This document shows positions 1 through 10,078 of a DNA stretch of 17,473 nt, piece by piece. Origin of the DNA: Phialocephala subalpina (Eukaryota > Ascomycota > Leotiomycetes > Helotiales > Mollisiaceae); assembly GCA_900073065.1 (NCBI GenBank), contig FJOG01000030.1:139590-157062 (forward strand), in the 5' to 3' direction. The notes beneath the pieces are model-generated. The model made no database searches and was not told where the DNA came from. It saw nothing but the letters and a program-made list of their open reading frames with translations. Position numbers and translations under genes: made by a program. Position 1 is the first letter of the stretch; each line of letters begins with the position of its first letter.

Positions 1-1750
1 CCTTAACAAAAGACATCTCGAGAGGAGGTATTCTGAGTTGACCGTTCATTAAGTCTGCGTCAAGAATAGGGTCGAAGAGTGTAAGAATCGATTCTCGCGC
101 AGAGACAAAAGGAACAGCCACACAAAGAGATTTCGAGTAATAGAACAATTGCTGCAAAGCATTTGGTCTGGCCAAGATCGCGAGGTGATGGTAGAGTCTT
201 CCAGTGGTAGGCGCTTTATCTGAAGCCTTGGAATACCAGTGTCGAGCAACTCCGGTCCAGACCTCGCGGTCTCTTACGTCATCATCCTCAATGGCCATTC
301 TATATCTCCCTAAGTCTCCAAGGCATTCGATCCAAGTATCCTCAAACGCAGGAACAGTCTCATATAATAACGCCATCATTGAGTAGGCGAGATAAATAAA
401 GGCTAGCATATGATCAAGACTTGCAGGTAGACGATGGCGCAGTAGCTCCAAGAACGAGTGGATCCCGTGCCTCCACATCCTAGCAGGCATAGCGTACTTA
501 GAAGCCAATCGGCGAAGAGCTGGCGACGCGGTGGGATGCTGTGATGCAAGGAAGAAATCGTGATGTTCGTGTAGCAGTGTACGGTGAAGCGCTATTAAGG
601 CCTGCCATTGTTCATTATTGAGTTTCAGCTGTTCTTGAGGATCTCCTTGCGCGAGAGTTGCTTGTTTGTTGTCGACCTCGATACACTTAGCTTCAACCAT
701 TACAAGTCCAGCATATATTCCTTTGACCTCGGCGACTAACTGGTCCTGGGATATCGGCCTTGTCTCTGGTTGGAGTATTATGTCGTAGTAGTCATCGCTA
801 GCAGATGAGAACAGGGTTTGAGAGACAGGTGTCTTGACAGGAGTACTCGATGCCGCAGTGGAGATTCTTGTACTCTGCGCGGATTGGAAAGGTTTCTGTG
901 GTCGCTGTTGATATGGAGCTTTCCTAGCTTTTTGTGCTTGGACTGAAGCAATGTTTGAAGGATCTACCGAGGACCTCGTCAAAGGAGCGTCTTGCTCGGT
1001 CCATAACGATTTCCTTGCAGCCGTTGGTCTTTGTGTATCGTACATGCTTTCTTCAGAAGTCGTTGAGTATGGGGCAGAAGTAGGTCTTGCCTTCGATCGA
1101 CGTGGAGGAGGAGAAGCTGAGGAGTCTCTGAAAGGACTGGCAGAGCCAGCGCTTATACCATCCCCAATGGCAGCCCTCTTTCTTGGTTGCCCATCTACTG
1201 CCTCATCGGAATCTCTCATGTCGACATCACCACCCTCAGGTGTACCTAGGTTCAAGGCTCCAAGGCCTGATATAGATCTTGTAGGGGCCAGGCGCGTCGG
1301 TCTACTCAATGGTCTTTTCGATGGGGGTGGCTCAGGCTGGGCCCGGTTTGCATCGTTGAGGTTTGGCTTCCGCTGAGAGTCATCTTTCTGGGTCCTGTAC
1401 AATCAGTTTGTTAGCCTCGTGTACGGAAAGCCGGTGATAGAAAGGTGTAGCCAAAGCTCGTCTTGCGGTGCGCTGCCATCGTTGCCTTGGGGAAGGGATA
1501 CACACTTTGAAGTCTTCTGAGCAGACTCAACCTCAAATTCCCCTCGGAATTTCTGCAGAGCCTCATCTTCCGTAGGTAAGCGTTCCAAATGATCTGAGAG
1601 CGCGTGCTCCCAAAGTACATGGTTCGAGGTGAATATCCTCCTCTCTGGGCATAGCTTGCAAGCCCACAATGGTGTCGTCTTGTTGTTCCGTCGCAATCGC
1701 TCGATCCAGCGATCACTGACATCACGTTCTTGGATATTGCTCTGGCTCAT
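1..1750 (-). CDS. Est1/SMG5-7-like DNA/RNA-binding domain protein, 5' part (3' end outside window)
   Basis: The start is the ATG at 1750-1748. Exon 1 carries a C2H2-like motif at residues 31-54 (C-x2-C-x14-H-x4-H). An intron follows: its acceptor is TGTACAG ending at 1395, with a CTAAC branch site. The best in-frame donor is GTGTGT at 1505; GTACAC at 1424 would leave only 30 bp. Exon 2 is open from 1394 to the window edge. It has a long Ser/Pro-rich linker, then a helical region of about 250 residues. Near the edge is the family hallmark GRLYHHLAILARP, followed by QLFYYSKSL and ESILTLFDPIL. That hallmark belongs to the Est1/SMG5/SMG6/SMG7 family, which acts in telomerase recruitment or nonsense-mediated decay. 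Fungi have many Est1-type paralogues of unknown role, so I give no gene symbol. The family call is firm; the intron limits are not. Confidence 0.85.
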
Positions 1751-2586
1751 TGTTCTGCTACATTATGGCATTGAGTATCATGATAATAAGGTCGACGGTG
1801 ATAGAGTGCACTTACTAAATGATCACTGGCAAAATACTTGCTCCGCTCTCGTGATTACAATAAATCAAAAATTTCAACAATTATGACTTCGGAGAGACCG
1901 AATTTCGAGTATAAATATCGAAGATGGTAAGGCAGCTGCTAAGCAACTTACAGTAACTTTGCGAGGCAAACCAGTGGATGCAAATTGGCGAACCATTCGT
2001 ACAGGGTCAGACTGTCTCCCACCCTAAGTTTTCAGATTTTGGGGAGAGTGATTTGGTAGCTGGGTCACTAATTACCTAATTGGGTTAGCGCCTCGGTGAC
2101 AAGGACCGTGCGATACACATTCTTGGCAATGCCCAGTCCAGCCACAACTTGTTTATTCCCAGAGCTCTCCTCACCGTACCAGTATTACCCGTTTTCGAGA
2201 ACTTCAGCCTTACACGATGTCTCCAACTGGAGTGCATTCACCGCTCCGATCTCAGTAAGGCATTTGATCGTATCGTATCCAATCAATATTATATACACCC
2301 TCCCAACCCTTCTCTTTTCGACCCTGTCCCAATTCGAGTACGCCTCATTACTGGGATGAACAATTTCTGAGTCGAATTATTCCGATGACACTTCACACAT
2401 GGTGTAACCCAACCCAGCCCATTGTGCCACACGCAAGCTGATCTGTGGTCTCGAATGGATGCCGCGGGGCCAAGCCTGAAACACCACACACTCCCCATTA
2501 CAATGGTCTTCGTTCGCGCTTGCTGCCGCAACTCCGCAGTCGAGTGGCTGGGCAGGAAATCCACCCATGTGTTTAGAGTCAGATGA
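1751..2586. other. Spacer between divergent genes
   Basis: This stretch separates the Est1-like gene (minus) from the 2EXR/KilA-N gene (plus), so it should hold both promoters. Short open frames at 2096-2370 lack splice context or protein-like composition and are not called. An AT-rich TATA-like tract lies at about 2286-2297. The last 190 bp hold repeat copy A, listed separately. Nothing else is recognisable. Confidence 0.5.
2395..2572. repeat. Dispersed repeat copy A, MITE-like, with imperfect inverted ends
   Basis: The segment shares a 17-base identical block (2402-2418) with 10413-10429. It also shares a near-identical GCCGCAA(C)TCCGCAGTCGAGT block (2525-2545) with 10469-10488, and a TTRTGCCACAC block between them, all in the same order and orientation. 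Copy A also has inverted ends: ACACATGG at 2395-2402 is the reverse complement of 2565-2572, and CCCAGCC inside the left end pairs with GGCTGGG inside the right end. This fits a small non-autonomous element or its remnant. No clear target-site duplication was found. The repeat is seen directly; the mobile-element reading is inference. Confidence 0.5.
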
Positions 2587-2673
2587 ATGAGTATATCATC
2601 TTCAAGCCCCATTTCACCTTACCACCTTCATTCCAGGCTCCAGCTCCTCGCTCTGCTCACCAACCTGCTCATC

Positions 2674-3633
2674 ATGGCCGCCTACAATACCCGGTCAGAA
2701 GGCTCAAAACCTACACACCGAGAATTTCCCCGAGAGTTTCATCTCTTTCCCAAGCTTCCCCATGAAGTTCGGCTCGATATCTGGGAATTGAACTTACCAA
2801 TACGCACCATTACTGGTGCATTCGGTGTCCCTCCGCGGACCGTGGAAGCGGTGTATGGGTGGAGACTCGAGTTTTTCCAAACTCCCGTTCAACTCGCTAG
2901 CGTCTGCAAAGAATCCCGGAATCTTGTCCTTCAAAAGTACGAGAAGCTTTATGCTCGAGGACGCACCGACTCAAAAAGGCACGAAAAAGACCCATATATA
3001 CTCATCGACTGGTCTCGAGACACTCTCGACTTAGAGTGCAACTGGACGGACTTGCCCATGGTTGAAAGCTTTCTCCGCGAAGGTTTTCGGAAGTTGGATC
3101 ATCTTTCAACATCTGTCCTGTACCCCAACGCTGAGGTGCTGTCTGCGCTTCAAGAGTCTCTCCAGATCGAAAATTTGGAAATCTTGAGTGTGCCCACTGG
3201 GCCACGACATCATATGATTACATGTGGAAACGTTAGCAGCTTCTTTGACCCTTGATCTGATCTAGCTAATCATGTATAGGGTCTCGACAAAATGGCGATC
3301 CTCTTAACTGTAGATCGCGTCGATCTTGGACGGGACCTCGGTGATAACTGGGTGAATGCTACTCGGATTTTGCGGGTTGCTGGCGTTCCTAGAGATCAAA
3401 TCGCGCAAGCGCTGCAGGAAAAGCGCCTAAGAACAAAGACGGCAGCGGAGAAGTTTCAAACCTGGCAATGGAAGCCGAGGAGTTTGAACGGTCTTTGGAT
3501 CAGGTACTGGCCCGCGTATGATCTATGTCGAGCGTATGATGTAGAGGGGATATTGGGCCCTCTTTTGTCGTATGGGAATCAAGGAGGCATACGCATTACA
3601 GGTCACATAAACTCTCACGGAAATTCGAAATGA
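2674..3633 (+). CDS. 2EXR domain fused to KilA-N/APSES-like DNA-binding domain
   Basis: The exons are 2674-3231 and 3280-3633, giving 303 residues. The 48-bp intron (3232-3279) has a GTTAGC donor, a GCTAAT branch site and a TATAG acceptor, and splices codon to codon. The ATG at 2674 has good context (ATCATGGCC); an in-frame ATG at 2587 would add 29 residues. Residues 22-140 match the fungal 2EXR pattern: FHLFPKLPHEVRLDIWEL at the start, later VCKESR. The second exon has NWVNATRILRVAGVPRDQI at about 209-227, the signature of KilA-N/APSES domains. It is followed by the expected basic segment, a G-x-W-like turn (GLWIRYWPA) and LCRAYDVEGILGPLL. APSES domains bind DNA in fungal regulators; 2EXR has no known biochemical role. 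Exon 1 read alone ends seven codons past the donor, and exon 2 has its own ATG at 3292. Two genes only 37 bp apart are therefore the alternative, which I think unlikely. Confidence 0.7.
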
Positions 3634-4314
3634 CTTTACTTTTGTACCACACGACATGGACTGATGGGTACAAAACGTTTCTTTCTCCAAGATTTCGTTT
3701 TTCGTATTTATTGCAATACAATCTCTTGATATAAGATTGGGAATGCGGTCTTGGTGAAAGGTGCGAAGGGTTTATAGAGATGAAGAGAATGCACGAGTAG
3801 ATTGATATAACTTTTAACGACACGAAAATACACCCACCCACGCATGCCTCGCTGCACCTGATGAGCCAGGAGTCGGCAAAATCGCCCGAGGCGTTATCTA
3901 ATTAAATTAGGGTTAGTGCATTCAAGACTTCGCCTCGTCTGTAATCTGAATTCTCATGTCGATCTTCATCGAGCTCTTGTTACATAGGCTTTATTGGCAG
4001 TCGTTGCCTCTGCCGTTCGAAGCGGCACGGCGATATCGGTTAGAGGTTTTCGTGCGACGCAATGCTTGGTACCCAGACCGAGTAGATCTGCATGGAAAAG
4101 CCCTGGGACCCATTTAGATGAGTCACCCACCTACCCTAGCGAGGCTGATACAGCCCCATGTTGACCTCTCCAGCCCCTCCTTACCACTCTTCACCCATGC
4201 TCACCTTTTATCATTCCTACCCTCATCATTTTCATCGTCTTCGCTGCCCAAGTGAATCCACGTACTTTTCTCTCCGCATCACCATCTTCCACAGCGGCCA
4301 ACGGGAATAGGAAA
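3634..4314 (+). other. Spacer and likely promoter of the 1006-aa C2H2 gene
   Basis: I see no gene here. The right third (about 4170-4260) is strongly C/T-rich on the plus strand, as is common in fungal core promoters, and ends 55 bp before the next ATG. A 7-bp inverted pair CGAGGCG/CGCCTCG (3887-3893 and 3931-3937) flanks an AT-rich TAATTAAATTAG tract. It could form a stem or a binding site but is too short to call. Confidence 0.35.
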
Positions 4315-7300
4315 ATGCTCGGAAGGCTACGTTCTGCTGGTAAAACCCAGCATAATCAATCACAGAGCCGTGTTGTTGATGGTGAGTTTGGGTCTGGCTC
4401 TTACTGCTCTGAGAGCCCAGACTGATTATCCCTAGCTGAGTCTTCCGAGAGCGAGGAAGATTTCTATGTTCCAGGCGAGGGCCCGGATAGCGAGAACGAG
4501 AGCGACGAAGATTTCTATGTTCCAGGCGAGGGCCCGGAGAGCGAGAACGACGAAAATCTCGGTGCTGCAGATAATACCATTGAGCTTGATTCCATTGTGG
4601 ATGATTTTGCTAAGGATAATTCTACTGCAAATGTCGGTTACCACGAGAGCCATATTTGTTTCGTCCCGAAATGTACCCAAACATTCAAAAGGCGGGTGAT
4701 GCTTCTCCGTCACCTTCCAACTCACCTGCCCGATCCAATCTTTCGTTGCAAGTCCTGTCCATTATCGTATGTTAGAAATCCCCCTAGTAAGAATACACTT
4801 ACATTAGTACAGATTTGAGACTTCTGTTGGCTGTATTAAGCACTGCAAAAAAACATCCCATAGTGCACCTGATACATGCGTGACGTGTGATTATGAGTAT
4901 TCAGAGGTAATGAGAGTAGTGTGATGAAGTTATACTTGCGGCTAACAATACTATAGGTAGATGAGTATGTTCAGCATTACTTGACGGACCACAGCAACAT
5001 TGGGCGATATATATGTACTCATTGCCAGAATATGTATGTTGCAAAGCTTTGTCAAAAATTTCTGAACTAATACAAATAGCTCTATTTCTGAGGAGGATGT
5101 GGAAGCTCATGTGTGCCAGCGACAACTTGAGACTAACCAAGAATTGAAGAAACTTGAGCTTCCTGAACTTCCTTATTCACTCGAAGTTTCTCAAAATTAT
5201 TCACAGGAATACAAGATCTCACTAGCTCTGAAAGCACTTCCCGAGTCACCGACTCGTGATGTGATAGCCCAATGGATCCTCGACCATGTTCCGCCTGCAT
5301 CAAAATACAAGTCGAATTGCCGAGAACTTACATTCCGCACCCTTCCAAAAAAGTTCCATCAGACTGAAAATGGTGGTTGGAAGGACATAGAGACCGATAA
5401 GCACAAACTTCGAACACGAATACCCATAGATCGGTTGATTGCTATTGCTTTCTATAAAGCATCATTTGCGCCTCTGTCTGCCCATGGAATCTACGAATCG
5501 TCCAAAGAAATCTATCGGGACCCTTCACTTTCGAAAGCAAAATTTGTCGCTACGATTACCGCTCACTTGAAAAGAAAAAACGATCGATACATAATAGTCG
5601 GGGAGACGGTTGAGCAGATGACAAAAACAAGATACATACCAAAAGCGAAAGAGCTCTGGTCTGTCATACAAGATCAACAGAAAACGGTCACCTTACTTGC
5701 AAGCAGCATCCTCAACCAAGAGACAAACAATGACGACCCCGGTATCCCATTTCCCGACCTCGTTAGGCTAGCTCGCGCAAATGGGCAGAAAACCTATGAT
5801 GACATATACGAGTGGATTACAGCCAAGTATCCGATTCACGTAGGAGCGCGGAAGAAAATTAGGGATGCCGCTGGGAGGATCAGAGTTGGGATCTCACGAA
5901 AGAGACCGCAGCTTTCAGCTCTCAGCTCGCCAAGTAAGAGAATGCGGCCAGACCTTACCCGAGGCAATTACCCCCCTTTATTTTTTTTAATTAGGCTATA
6001 TAGACTAACTTGATACCAGATGAGGAGTCGCCTACCTCTTTTCTTTCTGCATATGCTCCGGATCTGAGCACAGTTCGACGCAGCGATACCCTCTCTTCCT
6101 CTCCGTGCACTAATTACAACAGACTAGGTCGCGCCGAGACAGACGACTCGGAGACACACGATCCCAAGAAAGGCGACCCCGACCTTGTAAACAATGGAGT
6201 TGGGGATCCAATCCAGTCAAGAGATCAAGAGAAGCAAGCTAAGGAGATGCACAAGAGACTCATCTTGCTTCATAGAGCTTCATTCTACTACGGGAACGAG
6301 GGAGATGGGTTGGACGAGATTAGGAATGAAATGGTGTCGCATAGCTTTTTGAACGAGTTGCTATACAGTTTGCATGTGGAAGAGAAGCAAGCTAGGGAGA
6401 GAGTACATATGGGAGATGGCTGGATGTTAATGGCCCATTTTGCGGGAGTCATACTGGCGAAGATCCACGAGCTGCTCTTCACCGAGGCCCTTATTCAACC
6501 ATCACCGCTATTCGAATCCGCAATGTCCTTTGAGGAAGTCGACGCGGAGAATGTCAATGCTTTGTTTCCGTCTGAAGCCGGCTGCTTCTCCTGTCTCACA
6601 GGACATGACCAATCAGAGACCTGTCGACCTGTGGCTAATTCACCGCCAGCCTATCCATCGCCGCGTCAAAAATACAGGTATTATGATCTACTCCTCCTGC
6701 TTTGGGTGGAAAATGGCTCTGTTGCTCAGCCTGTAGTACATCGTTGGTTGAAACACCACCGTTCAGCAAGTGATAGCGAGATACTGGATTGCATTCGGAG
6801 ATTCTGTGAAGCAGTCGGAAGGAACGAAAAGGGCGATAATCTCTTGAAATTAAGGGCTCGATTTAAAGATTTCCCTGACCTCAGTCGAACTGATACGACT
6901 TTCGAAGACCCAGCGTCTGCCACAGACAGAATCGAAGCGCCATACATTCCAGCAACCGTGCCTTCTGGGCCACCTCTGATTCTTAGCCCAGCAGGGTTAC
7001 TAGAGGATCATGTACCATTACAGATATCCGTGCCGACTGCAACACACCATTCACGAAACTTGACACAATCTTCAATTTCGAACCCACGTCCTCGCTCAGC
7101 TAGTTGCCCGGATATATACGGGGACTTGCCTCAAGCACAAAACGACGCTCCTATCGAAGATGCATACGACGACTTACCTCAAGCACAAGACGACACTCTT
7201 GCCGAAAACCCAGATCTAGTCCCTAAAGATGAACTACGGCAGCCAAGGAAAGTCCCAGTATGGATTGTCACGAACGAGCCTTCTCGTGTCGAGACACACT

Positions 7301-7617
7301 GGAGAGATGGCCATATTAGAGGAACATCGCTCGCTACTTTCATTAGGCAACTCTCAAAAGAAACGCAGGGGCCTGAGATTGAGGAGATAAAATTAGAACT
7401 CAAAATACCGAAACTTACTACTCGGTACTCGGTCAGAAAGGACGAAGAGGACGAGTGGGCGAAGGTGAAAAGAATATTTGCGGAGCAACTCAAATCGATA
7501 AAGGGAACCATCAAATCTGCCGGCTCTAATCTGGACATGAAAATCCTCGTCGAGCCAGTATATAGAGGGAGCCTGCTTGAAGCCGGCTTCAACCATGGTG
7601 AAGATTACACGTTTTAG
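4315..7617 (+). CDS. Large C2H2 zinc-finger protein with winged-helix-like repeats, 1006 aa
   Basis: Six exons join in frame: 4315-4381, 4436-4766, 4813-4906, 4957-5033, 5080-5933 and 6020-7617. Most donors are GTGAGT, GTATGT or GTAAGA, with CTAAC or CTAAT branch sites. The acidic N-terminus holds a duplicated 17-residue unit (residues 30-63). Fingers follow: C97/C102/H115/H119, C127/C130/H143/H149, C155/C158/H171/H176 (split by an intron), and a degenerate C184/C187/H200/C202. Residues of about 234-290, 320-385 and 395-465 look like three diverged forkhead or winged-helix units (for example YDDIYEWITAKYP followed by basic residues). Residues 470-900 are mostly low-complexity, with a second small repeat (DLPQAQ). 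The C-terminus (about 900-1006) is a compact alpha/beta-looking module resembling the end of the 11106 gene. It is probably a nuclear DNA- or RNA-binding protein. The fingers are clear; the winged-helix reading is inference. Confidence 0.8.
4456..4554 (+). repeat. 51-bp tandem duplication inside the acidic N-terminus
   Basis: Two nearly identical units with a 51-bp period begin at 4456 and 4507. Each encodes the core EDFYVPGEGP(D/E)SEN. The period is a whole number of codons (17), so copy-number change keeps the reading frame. The few differences suggest a recent duplication. Confidence 0.9.
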
Positions 7618-7906
7618 CTAGACGCAATTACTAACTCATCACTTTCGCCACAAGTGCGATTCGACGGCAGGACTTCAGGGGAGGGGTTCTCGCTGGGATT
7701 AGGGAGTGATGTCTCCCTGATCCACAGGGGCGGAGCAAAGCAGCTAGATTGACTCATTGTACTCTATCTCCTTTCAAATTCAAAACTCTATTTAACCAGC
7801 TTTACGAAATTTCTCCCCATTCCAAGGTTTTCATTCTTTGCGAATCTCCTCTATTCACGAATCCATTTGCGTAAAGAGTCTCAGGCAAATTGGAACTTGA
7901 ATTGGG
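7618..7906. other. Spacer between convergent 3' ends
   Basis: This short stretch lies between the plus-strand C2H2 gene and the minus-strand coding-like tail that ends at 7907. It should hold both polyadenylation regions. I see no gene or RNA in it. Confidence 0.4.
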
Positions 7907-8574
7907 CTAAGCGGAAAGAGACGACTCATCCACGACCATCTCATTCGATGAAGTATCTTTTCCGAATGTGCTCAATGTCCCGTTCGCTTTTCGAGTTTGT
8001 GATGGTGCTTTAATCTCTGGCTGGGAGGAAATCAAGAAGATATCAAGACTGAGCTCGTCAACGTCTTGGTTATTAAAAACCTCCTCGAGAAGGAGTTGGC
8101 CGGATTTTCCCCAACGTTTGGACCGAATATTTGCCTTTGCATATCCGTTCCCACTCATCATAGGTCTGCAGAAGTCGCCACCGTTGCCTTCATCTGTTCT
8201 TGAGTATAGTCTTCAAGACCGGTCTTCAAAGCCTCTCTGAGGGCTAGTAGAGAGTCGTCTGGGTTGACAACATGGCCTGAACCGTCACCAAACAGGTCGT
8301 CATATGTCAGACGCCGGGATAGCTCTTTTAAGGACTCCTGGGCCTGCATAAGTGAAGCAGAGCCGAGTGTTGCTTCAACTGCTTGAACAGTGTCACGGGT
8401 CATTTCATATGTTAGGAATTTGTATTTTGTGCTTGCGTACATGGTATCTAGCTCATGCAAAGAGTCTGCACACGTTCTTTCGAACTTTCGTGTATTTTCT
8501 CCGTAACCGAGGAGTGCCATTGTCCCTCCTCCAAGCTCTAACCGCGTCACTTCTTCTTTCCCCTCGTCGAGCAA
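7907..8574 (-). pseudogene. Coding-like tail of the nuclease-like gene in two shifted frames
   Basis: Two minus-strand open stretches follow the nuclease-like gene head to tail. The first (8574-8158) overlaps the end of that gene by 28 bp in the -1 frame. It reads as a helical, coiled-coil-like protein (KELSRRLTYDDLFGDGSG and similar). The second (8161-7907) overlaps the first at CTATGATGAG, again in the -1 frame, and contains LLLEEVFNNQDVDELSLDIF. Neither has a convincing promoter or leader. The first has no in-frame ATG until 8520-8518, about 50 bases in. I looked for introns that would restore the frame and found none with good signals; the best donor (GTGCAG near 8595) gives the wrong phase with the natural acceptor. 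The simplest reading is two frameshifts in a once longer gene. Missed weak introns or two separate small genes remain possible. Confidence 0.5.
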
Positions 8575-10078
8575 CGTTTCTGCACCTTCCCACTCGAAAG
8601 TTGAGGACCAGTTGTTGCTTGTGCGACAGTAGAAGCTTCTCCTAGAAAGGATGTAGGGTTCGAAAACGCTTGATCGGTTTCCCCCTCTGTCAAGTCGCAG
8701 TGGAACATGACCCCACTTGAATTAGTCTCGAAGCTTTGACCGATATCCTCTGTCTGAGTTGTATTTCCTTTGCGTTTCTTCGGGCTCTTTGGCAGCATTC
8801 CCGGCTCTGCCATTGTGCGCTTTAGCCTGCCACTGGCACGTCTTGGTGGCTCTGAAGAAACTTGGGTCGATGAGAAAACGGCCTGAGTAGGAACTGAAGG
8901 TGAGGGCTCGTATGTACCATCACGGTGACTTTCGAGCTCGTACTGCTCAAGCAATTTCTCCGCTCTCTCTTCTGCAACGTCTTGTGCTTGATCCTTGATA
9001 AGCGTCGGAAATATCTCTACCAGACTCTGAAGAGGAAGTATGATTTCTTTGTCCGTGGAGTTATCGGGGAGTCCAATGTCTTGAGGGAGAATCCGAACAT
9101 TAGAGGCAATATATTTCTCGTTTTCGAAGAATACGACTTTATCATCCGCTTTCGAAGGGCGACGATACAGGTGGAGAGTTGCCTTGTTTATGTGCACTAA
9201 AGGAGACGTTTGTTTCTCGTGCCACTTCAACATTTTCGAGCACAATTCTTCAAAATTGTCGTCTTCGTCTGCTGAGGCCCTTTTCAGATCCTGCGTCTCT
9301 AGGTCGTAAGGAAGGTTCGACTTGGAGTCATTCGTAGAAAATGACAGAATAAGTGGAGTTGGGTCCTCAGCCGTATCGATCTCGATGTCAATTAAAATAA
9401 CCAGACGAACACCTTTCCTCCCAACAAGCCACTTCTTGGCTCTTACTTCGAGCTCCTGGAAGTTTTGTGAAACTCCAACTTCAAGAACAATACTAACTTT
9501 TTCATCACCTAAAGAGACGGCGAGGTCCGGGTTCAGTGTATAACCCCTGTACTTCCTGCGAAGCTTGAAGCCTATTATAAACGCCAAGTATTAGATCTTG
9601 CTGAATCGGCATGGGAGTTATTCATACCTGAATTGGGCCTTAATTTGAGCTTACTCCCTTGGTTGATAACACCTGTCTCGCGCAATTTTCCAAACCATGT
9701 AATGAACTCTCCAACAGTGCCTTCGTGAATGGATTTTGGAGCCGCTTTGACAATAACTTGTTGGAGTGTAGCGTCATACTCATATCCCCCAAGATCCCCT
9801 ATCTTGTCTTCCCATTTCAAGAAGGATTTCCAATCGACTTTGAACTCCAACGCAAAGGACTCATCTCGCCAGGTCCTCAGTTGCAAAAGATTATCCTCAT
9901 CCAGTTCATCCAAGGGGTTTCTTCCAGCTCTTTCAAGAGCCAACATACGATCGATGATATGTTGCGGATCGCGATGTGAAGTTTGGCTTGATCTGCGTTG
10001 AGCCTTTTCCGGCAGCGCATCACTTGGAGTTGGTGGCAAAACTCCTTGAAATGTATGTCCTTCCGTTTCGCGGATCAT
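8547..10078 (-). CDS. PD-(D/E)XK (restriction-endonuclease-like) family protein, 491 aa
   Basis: Exons 10078-9628 and 9571-8547 join across a 56-bp intron with a GTATGA donor, TCTAAT branch site and AATAG acceptor. After a Pro/Ser-rich N-terminus and a helical stretch, residues 95-215 form an alpha/beta core. It contains an IHEGTVGEFITWFGKL helix and KLKLRPNSG, then P165-D166, E181-V182-G183 in VLEVGVSQ, AKKWL (195-199) and the hydrophobic strand VRLVILIDI. PD...ExG/K followed by a Lys-containing helix is the layout of Uma2-like and fungal restriction-endonuclease-fold proteins. Having Gly where the usual Lys stands means the catalytic Lys has moved or been lost, so activity is uncertain. The C-terminal third is disordered, with a basic PKSPKKRK stretch that could be a nuclear signal, and ends in RGKKK. 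The frame is also open for about 150 bp upstream of the ATG but has no start codon there. More coding-like sequence follows the stop in other frames. Confidence 0.65.

Noticed and set aside
951..1376. 141-codon plus-strand open frame
   Set aside because: It is the antisense shadow of the Ser/Pro-rich linker of the Est1-like gene, has no splice or start context, and its composition follows the other strand.
2096..2370. Two overlapping plus-strand frames in the first spacer
   Set aside because: They are short, mutually overlapping, and without splice signals, domain or composition support.
3887..3937. CGAGGCG/CGCCTCG inverted pair
   Set aside because: Only 7 bp per arm with a loop of about 37 bases; expected by chance at this length.
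5984..6013. Extension of exon 5 of the 1006-aa gene to a stop at 6013
   Set aside because: A GTAAGA donor at 5934 and a CCAG acceptor at 6019 with a GACTAAC branch join the two long frames exactly, and the total length is a whole number of codons.
7179..7592. 137-codon minus-strand open frame
   Set aside because: It lies opposite the well-supported C-terminal module of the 1006-aa protein and reads as a Ser/Phe-rich shadow.
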